64,000 nucleotides of DNA from Ewingella americana. GTDB taxonomy: Bacteria; Pseudomonadota; Gammaproteobacteria; Enterobacterales; Enterobacteriaceae. Positions 21,139-30,594 of this stretch are shown one piece after another. The notes beneath the pieces were generated by a model. It was not told where the DNA came from. It ran no database searches and saw only the letters and a list, made by a program, of their open reading frames with translations. Every line of letters starts with the position of its first letter. Position 1 is the stretch's first letter. A program made the position numbers and the translations under genes. The stretch covers positions 22,799 to 86,798 of the forward strand of contig NZ_RCZD01000019.1 in assembly GCF_006438725.1 (NCBI RefSeq), given 5' to 3'.

Positions 21139-21273
21139 GTTGTTTCCAAAACTGCTTAGCCCGATATACCGGCAGTTTTGTAAACACCAAACAATTCGGA
21201 CATCGACCTTATGGGCCTGGGTTCCTGCAAAGGAAAGGCTAAGGGCGGTAGCGTACCCAAAAAAGGATGCAGC

Positions 21274-23931
21274 ATGGAACATCAGTCAGCCGTCTTACTT
21301 CGTCGCCTAAACCCGTACTGTGCGAAAGCGCTGGAAGCCGCCGCCACCTTGTGTCAGACGCGAGCTCACGCATACATTACGGTCGAGCACTGGTTGCTCA
21401 AGTTGCTGGAGCTGGGCGAGGGCGACATCACCGTGCTGGCCCGCCGTTACGACTGGGACATGGACACCCTGTGGCAGAGTTTACTGTCACATCTTGATGC
21501 TTTACCGCGCTCGGTACATACCCGCCCACAGCTCTCTGACGATGTGCAGGCGCTAATGAAAGCCGCCTGGTTTTCAGCATCATTAGAAGAGGATAACCAG
21601 GCTATCCGCAGTGTAAACCTGCTGGAAGCGCTGATTGCCAAGCCGGGCCTGCTGCGTTGCGAAGGCCTGTGGCCGCTGTTTAGCCTCAGTGAGGCACAAA
21701 TCAGCCGCCTGAAACCGTTGCTGGATGCGCAGTCCGATGAGCGCCCTGAACTGCAACAGCAGGAAAGCTTGAGTCAAATGCCTTCCACACTCGGTGAAGA
21801 AACGGCACAGGATGCCAGCATTTCTGGCCATCATTTAAGCGATGCGCTTCAGGCCGCGCTGGATAAGTTCACGCTGGACGTGACCGCTAAAGCCAGAGCC
21901 GGGCAGATTGACCCGGTGTTTGGTCGCGACACTGAGATCCGCCAGATGGTGGATATCCTTTCCCGCCGCCGTAAAAACAACCCCATTTTAGTTGGTGAAC
22001 CGGGTGTCGGGAAAACGGCATTAGTCGAAGGCCTCGCGTTACGCATTAGCGAGGGCAACGTGCCTGACAGCCTGAAAACCGTCAGCCTGCGCACGCTGGA
22101 TTTGGGGCTACTCCAGGCGGGAGCAGGCGTGAAAGGTGAATTCGAACAGCGCCTGAAAAACGTCATTGACGCGGTGCAGCAGTCACCAACGCCAGTTTTA
22201 CTGTTTATCGACGAAGCGCACACCATCATTGGTGCGGGTAATCAGGCCGGTGGGGCGGATGCAGCCAATCTGCTTAAACCTGCACTGGCACGTGGCGAGC
22301 TGCGCACGATTGCGGCCACCACGTGGAGCGAATATAAGCAGTACTTTGAACGGGACGCCGCACTGGAGCGTCGCTTCCAAATGGTAAAAGTCGATGAACC
22401 GGATGACGACATGGCCTGTCTGATGCTGCGCGGCCTGAAATCCCGCTACGCTCAGCACCACGGTGTGCACATTACAGATGAAGCGGTCAAAGCCGCCGTC
22501 AGCCTGTCGCGCCGCTACATTACAGGTCGCCAGTTGCCGGACAAAGCCGTTGACCTGCTTGATACTGCCTCCGCCCGTGTGCGCATGAGCCTCGATACCC
22601 TGCCGGAAGACCTGACCCGCCTGAAAGCGCAAATCACTGCGCTGGGCATGGAGCAGCAGGCCCTGCTGGAAGACATCGCACTGGGAAGCCATACCCACGG
22701 CGACCGCCTGACACAGATTGAGCAACAGACAAATGCGCTTGGCGACCAGTTTGCGCAACTTGAAACTCAGTACCACGCTGAAAAAAAACTGACTCAGCAA
22801 CTGCTGGAAGTGCGTCAGGGCGTCAGTCGTCAGGAAGAGATTGCCGAGCTGCAGCAACAGTTGAGCGATTTGCAGGGGAGCGCGCCGTTGCTGAGCCTCG
22901 ATGTGGACGTGCGCACCGTGGCTACCGTGATTGCCGACTGGACTGGTGTCCCGCTGACCAGCCTGCTGAAAGACGAACAGACTGACCTGTTGCAGTTGGA
23001 AAGCCATCTGGGTCAGCGCGTCGTCGGGCAAGGTCACGCACTTATCGACATGGCCCAGCGACTGCGTGCAGCCAAAACCGGACTCACTTCCGAGAACGGC
23101 CCGCTGGGCGTGTTCCTGCTGGTCGGCCCAAGCGGTGTGGGTAAAACCGAGACCGCGCTGTCGCTGGCCGATTGCCTGTTTGGCGGCGAGAAGTCGCTTA
23201 TCACCATCAATATGTCGGAGTATCAGGAAGCGCACACCGTTTCCCAGCTCAAAGGTTCGCCTCCAGGCTATGTCGGTTACGGTCAGGGCGGTATTTTGAC
23301 CGAAGCCGTGCGTAAGCGTCCCTACAGCGTGGTGCTGCTCGATGAAGTGGAGAAAGCCCATAAAGATGTCATCAACCTGTTCTATCAGGTGTTCGACCGT
23401 GGCTTTATGCGCGATGGCGAAGGTCGCGAAATTGACTTCCGTAATACCGTGATCCTGATGACGGCCAATCTGGGCAGTGACCACCTGATGCAACTGCTGG
23501 ATGAACAACCCGCAGCAACCAATGCCGATTTACACGAGCTGTTGCGCCCAATCCTGCGCGATCACTTCCAGCCTGCACTTTTGGCCCGTTTCCAGACGCT
23601 GATTTACCGCCCGCTCGATTCAACCGCTCTGCGCACCATCGTCGAGATGAAACTGGCCCAGGTCGCCAAACGCCTGAATAAACATTACGGTTTGCAGTGC
23701 ACCTTTGGGGAGAGTCTCTATGACACCCTGGTCGCCGCCTGCCTGCTGCCAGACACCGGCGCGCGCAACATCGACAGCCTGCTAAATCAACAGATTTTGC
23801 CGGTGCTGAGCCAGCATTTATTAGGTCACATAGCGGCAAAACAAAAGCCTTCCACCCTTCAGCTTTCGTGGGATGAAGAGGAAGGCATCGTACTGGCATT
23901 TGATGAGCTGGCTGAAGGCGTGCAGCAATGA
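21274..23931 (+). CDS. tssH: T6SS sheath-recycling AAA+ ATPase TssH (ClpV)
   Basis: This 885-residue ClpV-type protein has an N-terminal Clp_N domain, AAA1 with Walker A GEPGVGKTALVEG near residue 240, a shortened coiled-coil middle domain around 430-530, and AAA2 with Walker A GPSGVGKTETALS near 617 and DEVEKAH. It disassembles contracted TssBC sheaths. The start at 21274 (MEHQSAVLLRRLNP) follows AAAGGA by 8 bases; the longer frame from 21211 reads a low-complexity leader and is rejected. The stop overlaps the vgrG1 start (ATGA). Confidence 0.96.
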   Translation: MEHQSAVLLRRLNPYCAKALEAAATLCQTRAHAYITVEHWLLKLLELGEGDITVLARRYDWDMDTLWQSLLSHLDALPRSVHTRPQLSDDVQALMKAAWFSASLEEDNQAIRSVNLLEALIAKPGLLRCEGLWPLFSLSEAQISRLKPLLDAQSDERPELQQQESLSQMPSTLGEETAQDASISGHHLSDALQAALDKFTLDVTAKARAGQIDPVFGRDTEIRQMVDILSRRRKNNPILVGEPGVGKTALVEGLALRISEGNVPDSLKTVSLRTLDLGLLQAGAGVKGEFEQRLKNVIDAVQQSPTPVLLFIDEAHTIIGAGNQAGGADAANLLKPALARGELRTIAATTWSEYKQYFERDAALERRFQMVKVDEPDDDMACLMLRGLKSRYAQHHGVHITDEAVKAAVSLSRRYITGRQLPDKAVDLLDTASARVRMSLDTLPEDLTRLKAQITALGMEQQALLEDIALGSHTHGDRLTQIEQQTNALGDQFAQLETQYHAEKKLTQQLLEVRQGVSRQEEIAELQQQLSDLQGSAPLLSLDVDVRTVATVIADWTGVPLTSLLKDEQTDLLQLESHLGQRVVGQGHALIDMAQRLRAAKTGLTSENGPLGVFLLVGPSGVGKTETALSLADCLFGGEKSLITINMSEYQEAHTVSQLKGSPPGYVGYGQGGILTEAVRKRPYSVVLLDEVEKAHKDVINLFYQVFDRGFMRDGEGREIDFRNTVILMTANLGSDHLMQLLDEQPAATNADLHELLRPILRDHFQPALLARFQTLIYRPLDSTALRTIVEMKLAQVAKRLNKHYGLQCTFGESLYDTLVAACLLPDTGARNIDSLLNQQILPVLSQHLLGHIAAKQKPSTLQLSWDEEEGIVLAFDELAEGVQQ

Positions 23932-26285
23932 GCAACTCTATGATAAACAACGCCGCCAGCCTGGTGAAACAGCTGCTGGGCCAGTCACGCTACCGGATGG
24001 ACGTGCATGACTGTGCTGACTTTTTGGATGTGCTGAGTTACAGCGCCGTTGAGTCTCTAAGTGAGCCCTGGCGCTATGAGGTGGTACTGACGTGTACCAA
24101 TCCAGACATTGCCTGCGACGTATTGCTGCTAAAACCCGCCTCGTTTACCTACCAGACGCCGATGTTTACCGGTGCGCCAGCCGTGCCGGTGCGTACCGTT
24201 TTTGGTGTGGTGAATGCGTTTCATCGTGTCTCCACTTCGAAAGATGAAACCCAGTATGCGCTGACGCTGGTGCCGCGTATTGCCCTGTTAGCGCACACGA
24301 AAAACAGTGAGATTTACCTCAACCAGTCCGTTACCGAGGTGGTCGAGCAGGTACTGCGCAAGCACGGTCTGGAAGGTCCTGACTTTGAGTTCCGCCTGTC
24401 GCGGGAATACCCGGCCCGCGAGCTTATCACCCAGTGGCGGGAAACCGACCTTGAGTTTGTCCAGCGACTGCTGGCTGAGGTGGGTATTTTCTGGCGCTTT
24501 GAGATGGACAGCCGTCTTGAACAGGATGTGGTGATTTTTCAGGATACCCAGCAGCAGTATCAGTTTGGCGTCACCCTGCCGCTACGCAACCCCGCCGGGA
24601 TGAGTGACCTGGGTCAGGAAAGTATCTGGGATATTCACACCGCGTATAACGTCGTGAGCGGCAATGTTTCCACCCGTGATTACAACTACCGTGACGCCCT
24701 GACACCGCAGGACAGTACCCAGAGCATCAGCAGCAAAGAAGGTATCACCACGGGGGAAACCTATCACTACGCCGAGCCGTTCCTGTCGGAAGGTGATACT
24801 GAAAGCACAGAAACCGGCGCGTATTATGCCCGTCTGCGCCATGAACGCATGCTGAATGCTCAGTATACCGTCAGCGGTCATTCCTCCAGTCCGTTGCTGG
24901 TCCCCGGGCAGGTATTGGAAACCGACACCAGCCTGCCTGATGCGATAAAAGACGGCATTGTTATCACCACGATAAGCAGCAGCGGTTCACGTAAAGACAG
25001 CTTCACGCTGACGTTTGAAGGCATTCCGTACAGTGAAACCGTCTGCTACCGCCCGGCACTGAGGAGTCGTCCGGTAATATCTGGCTCCCTGCCTGCCCGG
25101 GTGGAAAGCGCCCAAAAAGGCGATACTTACGCCTGGCTGGACGAGCAGGGGCGCTACCGCGTAAAACTGGACTTCGACCGCAACAGCACCGAACAAGGTT
25201 ATGCCTATCTGTGGCTGCGGATGGCAAAGCCGTATGCCGGAGATACCTACGGCTGGCATGCGCCGCTGCTCGACGGCACCGAAGTCTCCGTGGTGTTTGA
25301 CAGCGGTGACCCGGATCGCCCGTATATCGCCTATGCCCAGCATGATTCCGAACATCCCGATCACGTCACCAACGATAACCACACGCGCAATATCTGGCGC
25401 ACGCCGTCGAACAACAAGCTGCGCATGGAGGATAAGCGTCAGGAAGAGCATATCAAGCTCGCCACGGAATACGGCAAGAGCCAGCTCAACATGGGGCATC
25501 TGGTCAACGCGCAGCGTGAACAACGCGGTGCGGGATTTGAATTACGCACTGACGAATTTGGCGCAGTGCGTGCTGCCAAAGGTCTGTTTCTGACGGCGGA
25601 TGAACAGCCGAAGGCGCAGGGACCGGTGCTGGAGATGGCGCCTGCGATTAACCAAATTAACCAGGCCAATAGCCAGATGCAGGCGCTCAATAGCGCGGCA
25701 GAAGCTGCGGGTGCACTGGTCTCAGATATCAACACCCAGATGAGTCTGGCGACAGACCGACTTAAAAATCTTCAGTCCGCCGTGCTGCTGGCCAGCGCGC
25801 CGCAGGGCGTGGCGCTCACCTCGGGTGAGCATCTTCAGATCACCAGCACCCGCAACACCATGATTAACGCCGGTCAGCATATTGATATTGGCGCAATGAA
25901 AAACCTGTCAGTTATGGTTGAAAAAGCGCTGGGGCTATTCGCGCACAAAGAGGGCGCGAAGCTGGTCGCTAATCAAGGAGACGTGGAGATTCAGGCTCAG
26001 CACAACACCCTGGCACTTTTCGCCAAACAGCAGATAACGGTCACCAGCAGCGAGGATGAAATCATTATCACCACGCCGAAAACGCTGACGCTGAATGGCG
26101 GCGGGTCGTACCTGAAGCTGAGTCAGAACGGGATTGAACATGGTTCTTCGGGTGACTTTATTATGAAGACGGCGAATTACATGGTGCCTGGTGCTGGCGA
26201 TAGTGTGCCGCTGGAAACGCCGGACTTTAAAATGACCGAATTGCAAGTGACCACTAAGAACTCAGCCAAATGGGCTTGCGAATAA
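23928..26285 (+). CDS. vgrG: T6SS spike protein VgrG (first copy)
   Basis: This 785-residue VgrG contains gp27-like (residues about 20-380) and gp5-like OB-fold regions with the hallmark GRYRVKLDFDR and MAKPYAGDTYGWHAPLLDG-type sequence near 410-450, then SEHPDHVTNDNHTRNIWRTPSNN, and a C-terminal DUF2345 beta-helix (QGVALTSGEHLQI, LTLNGGGSYLKL). It ends shortly after that domain with only a short tail, so it is not an evolved VgrG with a fused toxin. The effector gene starts 15 bases downstream and is probably its cargo. Confidence 0.95.
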   Translation: MSNSMINNAASLVKQLLGQSRYRMDVHDCADFLDVLSYSAVESLSEPWRYEVVLTCTNPDIACDVLLLKPASFTYQTPMFTGAPAVPVRTVFGVVNAFHRVSTSKDETQYALTLVPRIALLAHTKNSEIYLNQSVTEVVEQVLRKHGLEGPDFEFRLSREYPARELITQWRETDLEFVQRLLAEVGIFWRFEMDSRLEQDVVIFQDTQQQYQFGVTLPLRNPAGMSDLGQESIWDIHTAYNVVSGNVSTRDYNYRDALTPQDSTQSISSKEGITTGETYHYAEPFLSEGDTESTETGAYYARLRHERMLNAQYTVSGHSSSPLLVPGQVLETDTSLPDAIKDGIVITTISSSGSRKDSFTLTFEGIPYSETVCYRPALRSRPVISGSLPARVESAQKGDTYAWLDEQGRYRVKLDFDRNSTEQGYAYLWLRMAKPYAGDTYGWHAPLLDGTEVSVVFDSGDPDRPYIAYAQHDSEHPDHVTNDNHTRNIWRTPSNNKLRMEDKRQEEHIKLATEYGKSQLNMGHLVNAQREQRGAGFELRTDEFGAVRAAKGLFLTADEQPKAQGPVLEMAPAINQINQANSQMQALNSAAEAAGALVSDINTQMSLATDRLKNLQSAVLLASAPQGVALTSGEHLQITSTRNTMINAGQHIDIGAMKNLSVMVEKALGLFAHKEGAKLVANQGDVEIQAQHNTLALFAKQQITVTSSEDEIIITTPKTLTLNGGGSYLKLSQNGIEHGSSGDFIMKTANYMVPGAGDSVPLETPDFKMTELQVTTKNSAKWACE

Positions 26286-26300
26286 CAGGGACGCTTATTT

Positions 26301-28967
26301 ATGCCAGCAAAACTACCAAAATTCAGTTACCCCGTACCGTCGAACAAAAACGGCCAGGCATTTTCCTCTGCACTAGACCTGTTGTCGACGCTGGGTGGAG
26401 AAAGTTCTGGGCAGTATCTGGTCGGCAGCCAGGGGATGTGGCACGGCGGTATTCATATCACGGATACTACCATTCCCTGGTGTGCATTGAGTACCGACAG
26501 CGAGGCGGAGAAAGCCTATTACAACGGTGTGCCATACAAGGGCGAGCAGTTTATTCGCTGCATGGCGGACGGTGAGATTGTGGCGTTTCGGGTGTGCAAA
26601 GATTACGAAAGTGAAGCTATTGAGTGGCGGGATGAAAAGCTGCAGCTATCCAGCTCATTTGTATTGGTGAAACACTACATTCAGCCGGGGGATACAGAGA
26701 ACAGCGAGCTGACGTTTTACACCCTGTATATGAACCTCGCGCCTTTTGCTGCGTACAGTCAACAGGGCGGTGAACTTAACCGCAAAACGGCGGGCTCTCA
26801 GCGTTACTACGCGAGCGCGGACGACACGCAGGCCAGCTCTGCTAAAGGTTCGCTGGAAAAAGATACGCGCGTGACGCTGAGTGACAATATCATCACCCGT
26901 ACCAGTGACCGCCGTCAGTTCACAGAGATCACCCTTACCGCAGAGACGAAAAATGCAGCGGGTGCGACTTTAGCTGCGGGTACTAAAATCTGGACGGTGT
27001 CCGACCAGGGTTCGCTGAAGGCCGCATCGCCGGTGCCTGTTCCGCCCTGGTGGGCGAAGTGCACACCGGCTTACGGTACCCAGCATGCAGGCGTAGTGAA
27101 TTGTACCGCCCGTACCGACTGGTCATTTTACCTGAGCCGCGAGGACGTACTGCAAAGGAAAGCGGCAGGTAAATTGACGGCGGGTTTCCCGTTAACGTAT
27201 GAGCCGGGTCATGCTGCGCAGCAGGTCATCCGGCCGGGTGAACGAGCAACCGATGCCGCGCATACTTTTAGCCTGTGTACGCTCGGTCGTGACGTGGGCA
27301 AGCTGAAAAAAGGTGACCGCGTCTGGGTGGTATCAGACGGTGACAGTCTGACCTCTTCACCGACGGCGTCTGGCACACAGCCTGTGTTTGGTGATGTGGT
27401 TAAACTGGTAACACCTATTGGCATCAGTGCCGGCGACAGTATCGGTCATATGGGTTTTTATCAGTTGCCGGAAGAGAACGGTAAACGCTCTCGTTACCAG
27501 GTACATATCGAGTGCCTGAGCATGGACAACAAGCTGTCGACGTTCCTGACCAATCCGGAGCACGTCGGTGAGGACTCCCCTGCCTTTCTGAAATACCCCG
27601 AGGGCGCGGTGCTGTGTGCGAAGAGCGCGGAGGGGGTGATGGCGGAGACGGACTGCAAAACGCGTGCGGCGGGAATACTCACGCTGTCCGGGGTGCCGGT
27701 GATAAAAGCGGGCGAAGAGGTGACGCATTATCAAATCCACCCGGAAGGCGGCTGGCTGGCCGCTGCCAATATTCAGAAAGTATCGCAATATGCGTTGGGT
27801 GAACTGGGTTTTGTGACGCTGGACAAAGCGCCAAAGAGTTTTGACCTGATAGACGGCATAAAGCACCCTGATAACGTGGTGAAGGGCATTCTGGAGCAGA
27901 TGTATAAAGCGGCGCAGGATGAAACCCGCACCAGCCATGCGTTAAATGAATATAACTATAAACGTCTGCTGGACCGGATTGACCGTAACCAGGATGGGCA
28001 CTATTCAGAAGAAGAGTATCTTCAGGCGATCCACAACGAATCTTATCGCGACGCGTTGTACCGGATTATCGTCAAACATGGCAGCGAGTGGTATTACGGC
28101 AAGGACGACCCTCTGTGGAAAACCTATCTCGATACGCTGACCAATGATGCACCACTGTGGAAAATCTATACCGAAACCTTTATCGACAAAATGGCGTGGA
28201 TGAAGAAGGTTCTGGACATGGGGCCAGAGCCGTGGCATATGCATCCGGTGGTGTTTTTGGAGGCGATTAATATTAAAAATGATGGTGTTACATATGAGCA
28301 ACTGCAAAAGATTTTCCCGCAGGCCTTAGATGATGACCTAAATACTGTCGTTAGCGAGTTAAGAGGAAAACTAGTAACGTATAAACTCGATACACCTACC
28401 AGGCTGAGGCATTTTTTCTCTCAGATTAAAGGTGAGGTTGGGCCGCAAATGAAAGGAAAAACAGAAGGCTTCCAGTTTTCACCCGACACACTGAGATCTT
28501 TTAGTCTATATTACCGTCAGCACTCCTCGGAAGCAGAACAGGACGGGTATGAAAAAAGTGCGGCAGGCAGAATAATTCGGAGAGCAGATGAACAAGCAAT
28601 AGGAAGAAAACATTATTTAAGATTAAATGGGAACAGACAAACTAATCTTGACGATGGATATAATTTTAGAGGCAGGGGGTTGATTCAAGTTACAGGATAT
28701 GAGAAATATCATGGGTTTTATACTGAATACAACATCTACTGGTCAGATACTCCACCTGACGTAGTAAACTCCCCAGAGAAAATCAATGAAATGCCTTATG
28801 CTATTCGTAGCGCCATATGGTTTTGGCTACATTATACAGTATATGCATATGATCTTGGCAATGGGTACAGTGATGTAGTAGCCGTAACAAAAAGAGTAAA
28901 TGGTGGAAGTATGGGATTAACCGAGCGTCAACAAGCCTATAATTTATGTGAAGAGGTATTCCTATGA
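26301..28967 (+). CDS. Probable T6SS peptidoglycan-hydrolase effector with GH19-like C-terminus
   Basis: This 888-residue protein has three recognisable parts. The N-terminal 130 residues (GMWHGGIHITD, CMADGEIVAFRV) resemble a degenerate M23-type metallopeptidase fold. Around residues 545-575 an EF-hand-like segment reads DRIDRNQDGHYSEEEYLQAI. The last 230 residues resemble a GH19 chitinase/endolysin domain: candidate catalytic Glu in FFSQIKGEVGP and the signature YNFRGRGLIQVTGYEKY. The toxic tip (from 28262) is distinctly AT-richer than the rest, suggesting a swapped module. It follows vgrG1 and overlaps an immunity-like gene by 4 bases, so secretion by the VgrG1 spike into the target periplasm is the natural inference. 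Substrate and activity are not proven. Confidence 0.82.
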   Translation: MPAKLPKFSYPVPSNKNGQAFSSALDLLSTLGGESSGQYLVGSQGMWHGGIHITDTTIPWCALSTDSEAEKAYYNGVPYKGEQFIRCMADGEIVAFRVCKDYESEAIEWRDEKLQLSSSFVLVKHYIQPGDTENSELTFYTLYMNLAPFAAYSQQGGELNRKTAGSQRYYASADDTQASSAKGSLEKDTRVTLSDNIITRTSDRRQFTEITLTAETKNAAGATLAAGTKIWTVSDQGSLKAASPVPVPPWWAKCTPAYGTQHAGVVNCTARTDWSFYLSREDVLQRKAAGKLTAGFPLTYEPGHAAQQVIRPGERATDAAHTFSLCTLGRDVGKLKKGDRVWVVSDGDSLTSSPTASGTQPVFGDVVKLVTPIGISAGDSIGHMGFYQLPEENGKRSRYQVHIECLSMDNKLSTFLTNPEHVGEDSPAFLKYPEGAVLCAKSAEGVMAETDCKTRAAGILTLSGVPVIKAGEEVTHYQIHPEGGWLAAANIQKVSQYALGELGFVTLDKAPKSFDLIDGIKHPDNVVKGILEQMYKAAQDETRTSHALNEYNYKRLLDRIDRNQDGHYSEEEYLQAIHNESYRDALYRIIVKHGSEWYYGKDDPLWKTYLDTLTNDAPLWKIYTETFIDKMAWMKKVLDMGPEPWHMHPVVFLEAINIKNDGVTYEQLQKIFPQALDDDLNTVVSELRGKLVTYKLDTPTRLRHFFSQIKGEVGPQMKGKTEGFQFSPDTLRSFSLYYRQHSSEAEQDGYEKSAAGRIIRRADEQAIGRKHYLRLNGNRQTNLDDGYNFRGRGLIQVTGYEKYHGFYTEYNIYWSDTPPDVVNSPEKINEMPYAIRSAIWFWLHYTVYAYDLGNGYSDVVAVTKRVNGGSMGLTERQQAYNLCEEVFL
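27789..28261 (+). repeat. Direct repeat A, copy 1 (inside GH19 effector)
   Basis: These 473 bases encode the EF-hand-like central region and are nearly identical, without length change, to 29464-29936 (constant offset 1675). Homology starts at the TLGELGFVTLDKAP-coding sequence and ends exactly where the toxic tips diverge. Confidence 0.95.
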
Positions 28968-29437
28968 AGATATATTCTTTATTGCTGATTGGCATGTTTT
29001 TTTCGATAAACGTATTGGCATGTGAGCAGGATGATACAGAAATTATTTCCTGCTCATTGGTAGGTGAGGCATCGAGGAATGTTTCGTTTTGTTTAAATAA
29101 AAAAAATCAAGAGATTAACTATTATTTTAAACGAGCGGGAAAGATAGAGTTAAATGTTTTGTTTAATATTGAAAGAAAACTTAAGCGGTTAACGGATGAG
29201 AATATGGGGGTTACTTACTTAGGTTTTTCAAAGGGGCAGTTTGGTTACATACTAAGTATTATAAATGGTGCGGAAAGTGAAGAGTATTCAATGTCATTTG
29301 ATATAAAAAAAGATAACAAAATAATACAAACAACTGAGTGCTCATCTAACTCATATAGGAGTGATAATATCGTCAGTAAATATATAGAGAATATCCCATA
29401 TAACTCAGTGAAAGGTAATGAATTTATATTTCCGTAG
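28964..29437 (+). CDS. Putative periplasmic immunity protein for the GH19-like effector
   Basis: This 157-residue protein begins with a signal peptide (MKIYSLLLIGMFFSINVLA, cleavage before CEQDD). It carries several cysteines, which fit disulfides in the periplasm, the compartment where a wall-degrading toxin acts. The start overlaps the effector stop as ATGA, so the two are translated together. The gene is AT-rich like the toxin tip. I recognise no named inhibitor family. Assignment as immunity rests on position, coupling and export signal. Confidence 0.7.
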   Translation: MKIYSLLLIGMFFSINVLACEQDDTEIISCSLVGEASRNVSFCLNKKNQEINYYFKRAGKIELNVLFNIERKLKRLTDENMGVTYLGFSKGQFGYILSIINGAESEEYSMSFDIKKDNKIIQTTECSSNSYRSDNIVSKYIENIPYNSVKGNEFIFP

Positions 29438-29454
29438 GAGGTGGTTAGAAATTT

Positions 29455-30594
29455 GTGGTTGAGTATACATTGGGCGAACTGGGCTTTGTGACGCTGGACA
29501 AAGCGCCAGAGAGTTTTGACCTGATAGACGGCATAAAGCACCCTGATAACGTGGTGAAGGGCATTCTGGAGCAGATGTATAAAGCGGCGCAGGATGAAAC
29601 CCGCACCAGCCATGCGTTAAATGAATATAACTATAAACGTCTGCTGGACAGAATTGACCGTAACCAGGATGGACACTATTCAGAAGAGGAGTATCTTCAG
29701 GCGATCCACAATGAATCTTATCGTGATGCTCTTTACCGCATCATCGTCAAACATGGCAGCGAGTGGTATTACGGCAAGGACGACCCTCTGTGGAAAACCT
29801 ATCTCGATACGCTGACCAATGATGCGCCACTGTGGAAAGTCTATACCGAAACCTTTATCGACAAAATGGCGTGGATGAAGAAGCTACCGGGCATGGGGCC
29901 AGAACCGTGGCATATGCATCCGGTGGTGTTTTTGGATGCACTGAGCAGTGATGATGAAATGGATCTTAAATGGTTAACCGTTCCTAAAGGACAATTAACG
30001 TTCGACGCTGAAGGTAATGACCAAAATACAAGTCCATGGTTTAGCCGAAAAATTCACTGGCCAGGAGGTGTCTCTGGTATAACAATTGGACGCGGGTATG
30101 ACCTAGGGCAACAAAATACCTCAAATACTGATTTAAGTAATGTAGGAATAAGTTCCGAATTGAAAGCGTGGCTCGTTGCTTCTCAGGGGATGTCTGGGGC
30201 GAATGCTCGTGAAAGATTTAATGCTGCGAATGAAAATATACGAAGCATTCAAATTACAAGAAAACAACAATATAAATTATTTGTAGTTACATATGAAAAA
30301 TTAGAGGAGGATGTTAAAAGAATTTCTCAAAAAAATTCCACAATACAGGCTTATCATCCAAACCCTCAAACATCTGTTGAGCAAGCTTGGAACGACATTC
30401 CAGATAAAATAAAAGAAATATTAGTAGATCTGCGCTATAGAGGTGATTACACACCAAATATTCGCTCATTGTTGCAACGGCATGCATACGCTGGAAATTT
30501 ACAGTCATTTGGACAGGTTTTATCAAATCCATCTAATTGGCCTAATGTTCCACAAGATAGATTCACAAGAAGGGTTCAATTTTATGAAAATTAA
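29455..30594 (+). CDS. Alternative lytic effector tip with repeated central region (orphan cassette)
   Basis: This 379-residue frame starts with GTG about 11 bases after a perfect AGGAGG. Residues 4-161 repeat the EF-hand region of the upstream effector. The remaining 218 residues are different and AT-rich, with GVSGITIGRGYDLGQ, which resembles the catalytic segment of T4-lysozyme-fold and pesticin-like muramidases. It lacks the N-terminal 495 residues of the full effector, so it may be a silent donor cassette rather than a loaded effector. The strong ribosome site leaves expression possible. Its stop overlaps the next gene within ATGAAAATTAA. Confidence 0.72.
   Translation: MVEYTLGELGFVTLDKAPESFDLIDGIKHPDNVVKGILEQMYKAAQDETRTSHALNEYNYKRLLDRIDRNQDGHYSEEEYLQAIHNESYRDALYRIIVKHGSEWYYGKDDPLWKTYLDTLTNDAPLWKVYTETFIDKMAWMKKLPGMGPEPWHMHPVVFLDALSSDDEMDLKWLTVPKGQLTFDAEGNDQNTSPWFSRKIHWPGGVSGITIGRGYDLGQQNTSNTDLSNVGISSELKAWLVASQGMSGANARERFNAANENIRSIQITRKQQYKLFVVTYEKLEEDVKRISQKNSTIQAYHPNPQTSVEQAWNDIPDKIKEILVDLRYRGDYTPNIRSLLQRHAYAGNLQSFGQVLSNPSNWPNVPQDRFTRRVQFYEN
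29464..29936 (+). repeat. Direct repeat A, copy 2 (orphan cassette)
   Basis: Second copy of the 473-base repeat at 27789-28261. Both copies lie in the same codon phase within their genes, so recombination between them would join the full N-terminus to the second tip in frame. Confidence 0.95.

Noticed and set aside
21211..21273. Longer start for tssH
   Set aside because: The extra residues are a Gly/Lys-rich leader not seen in ClpV proteins, and the ribosome site fits the ATG at 21274.
22198..23508. A 436-codon open frame on the minus strand inside tssH
   Set aside because: It is antisense to a well-supported ClpV gene, has a low-complexity Gln/His-rich composition, and no ribosome site or similarity. 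It is a shadow of GC-rich codon use.
27960..28020. EF-hand-like segment as a separate calcium-binding gene
   Set aside because: It is an internal part of the effector frame with no start of its own in copy 1.
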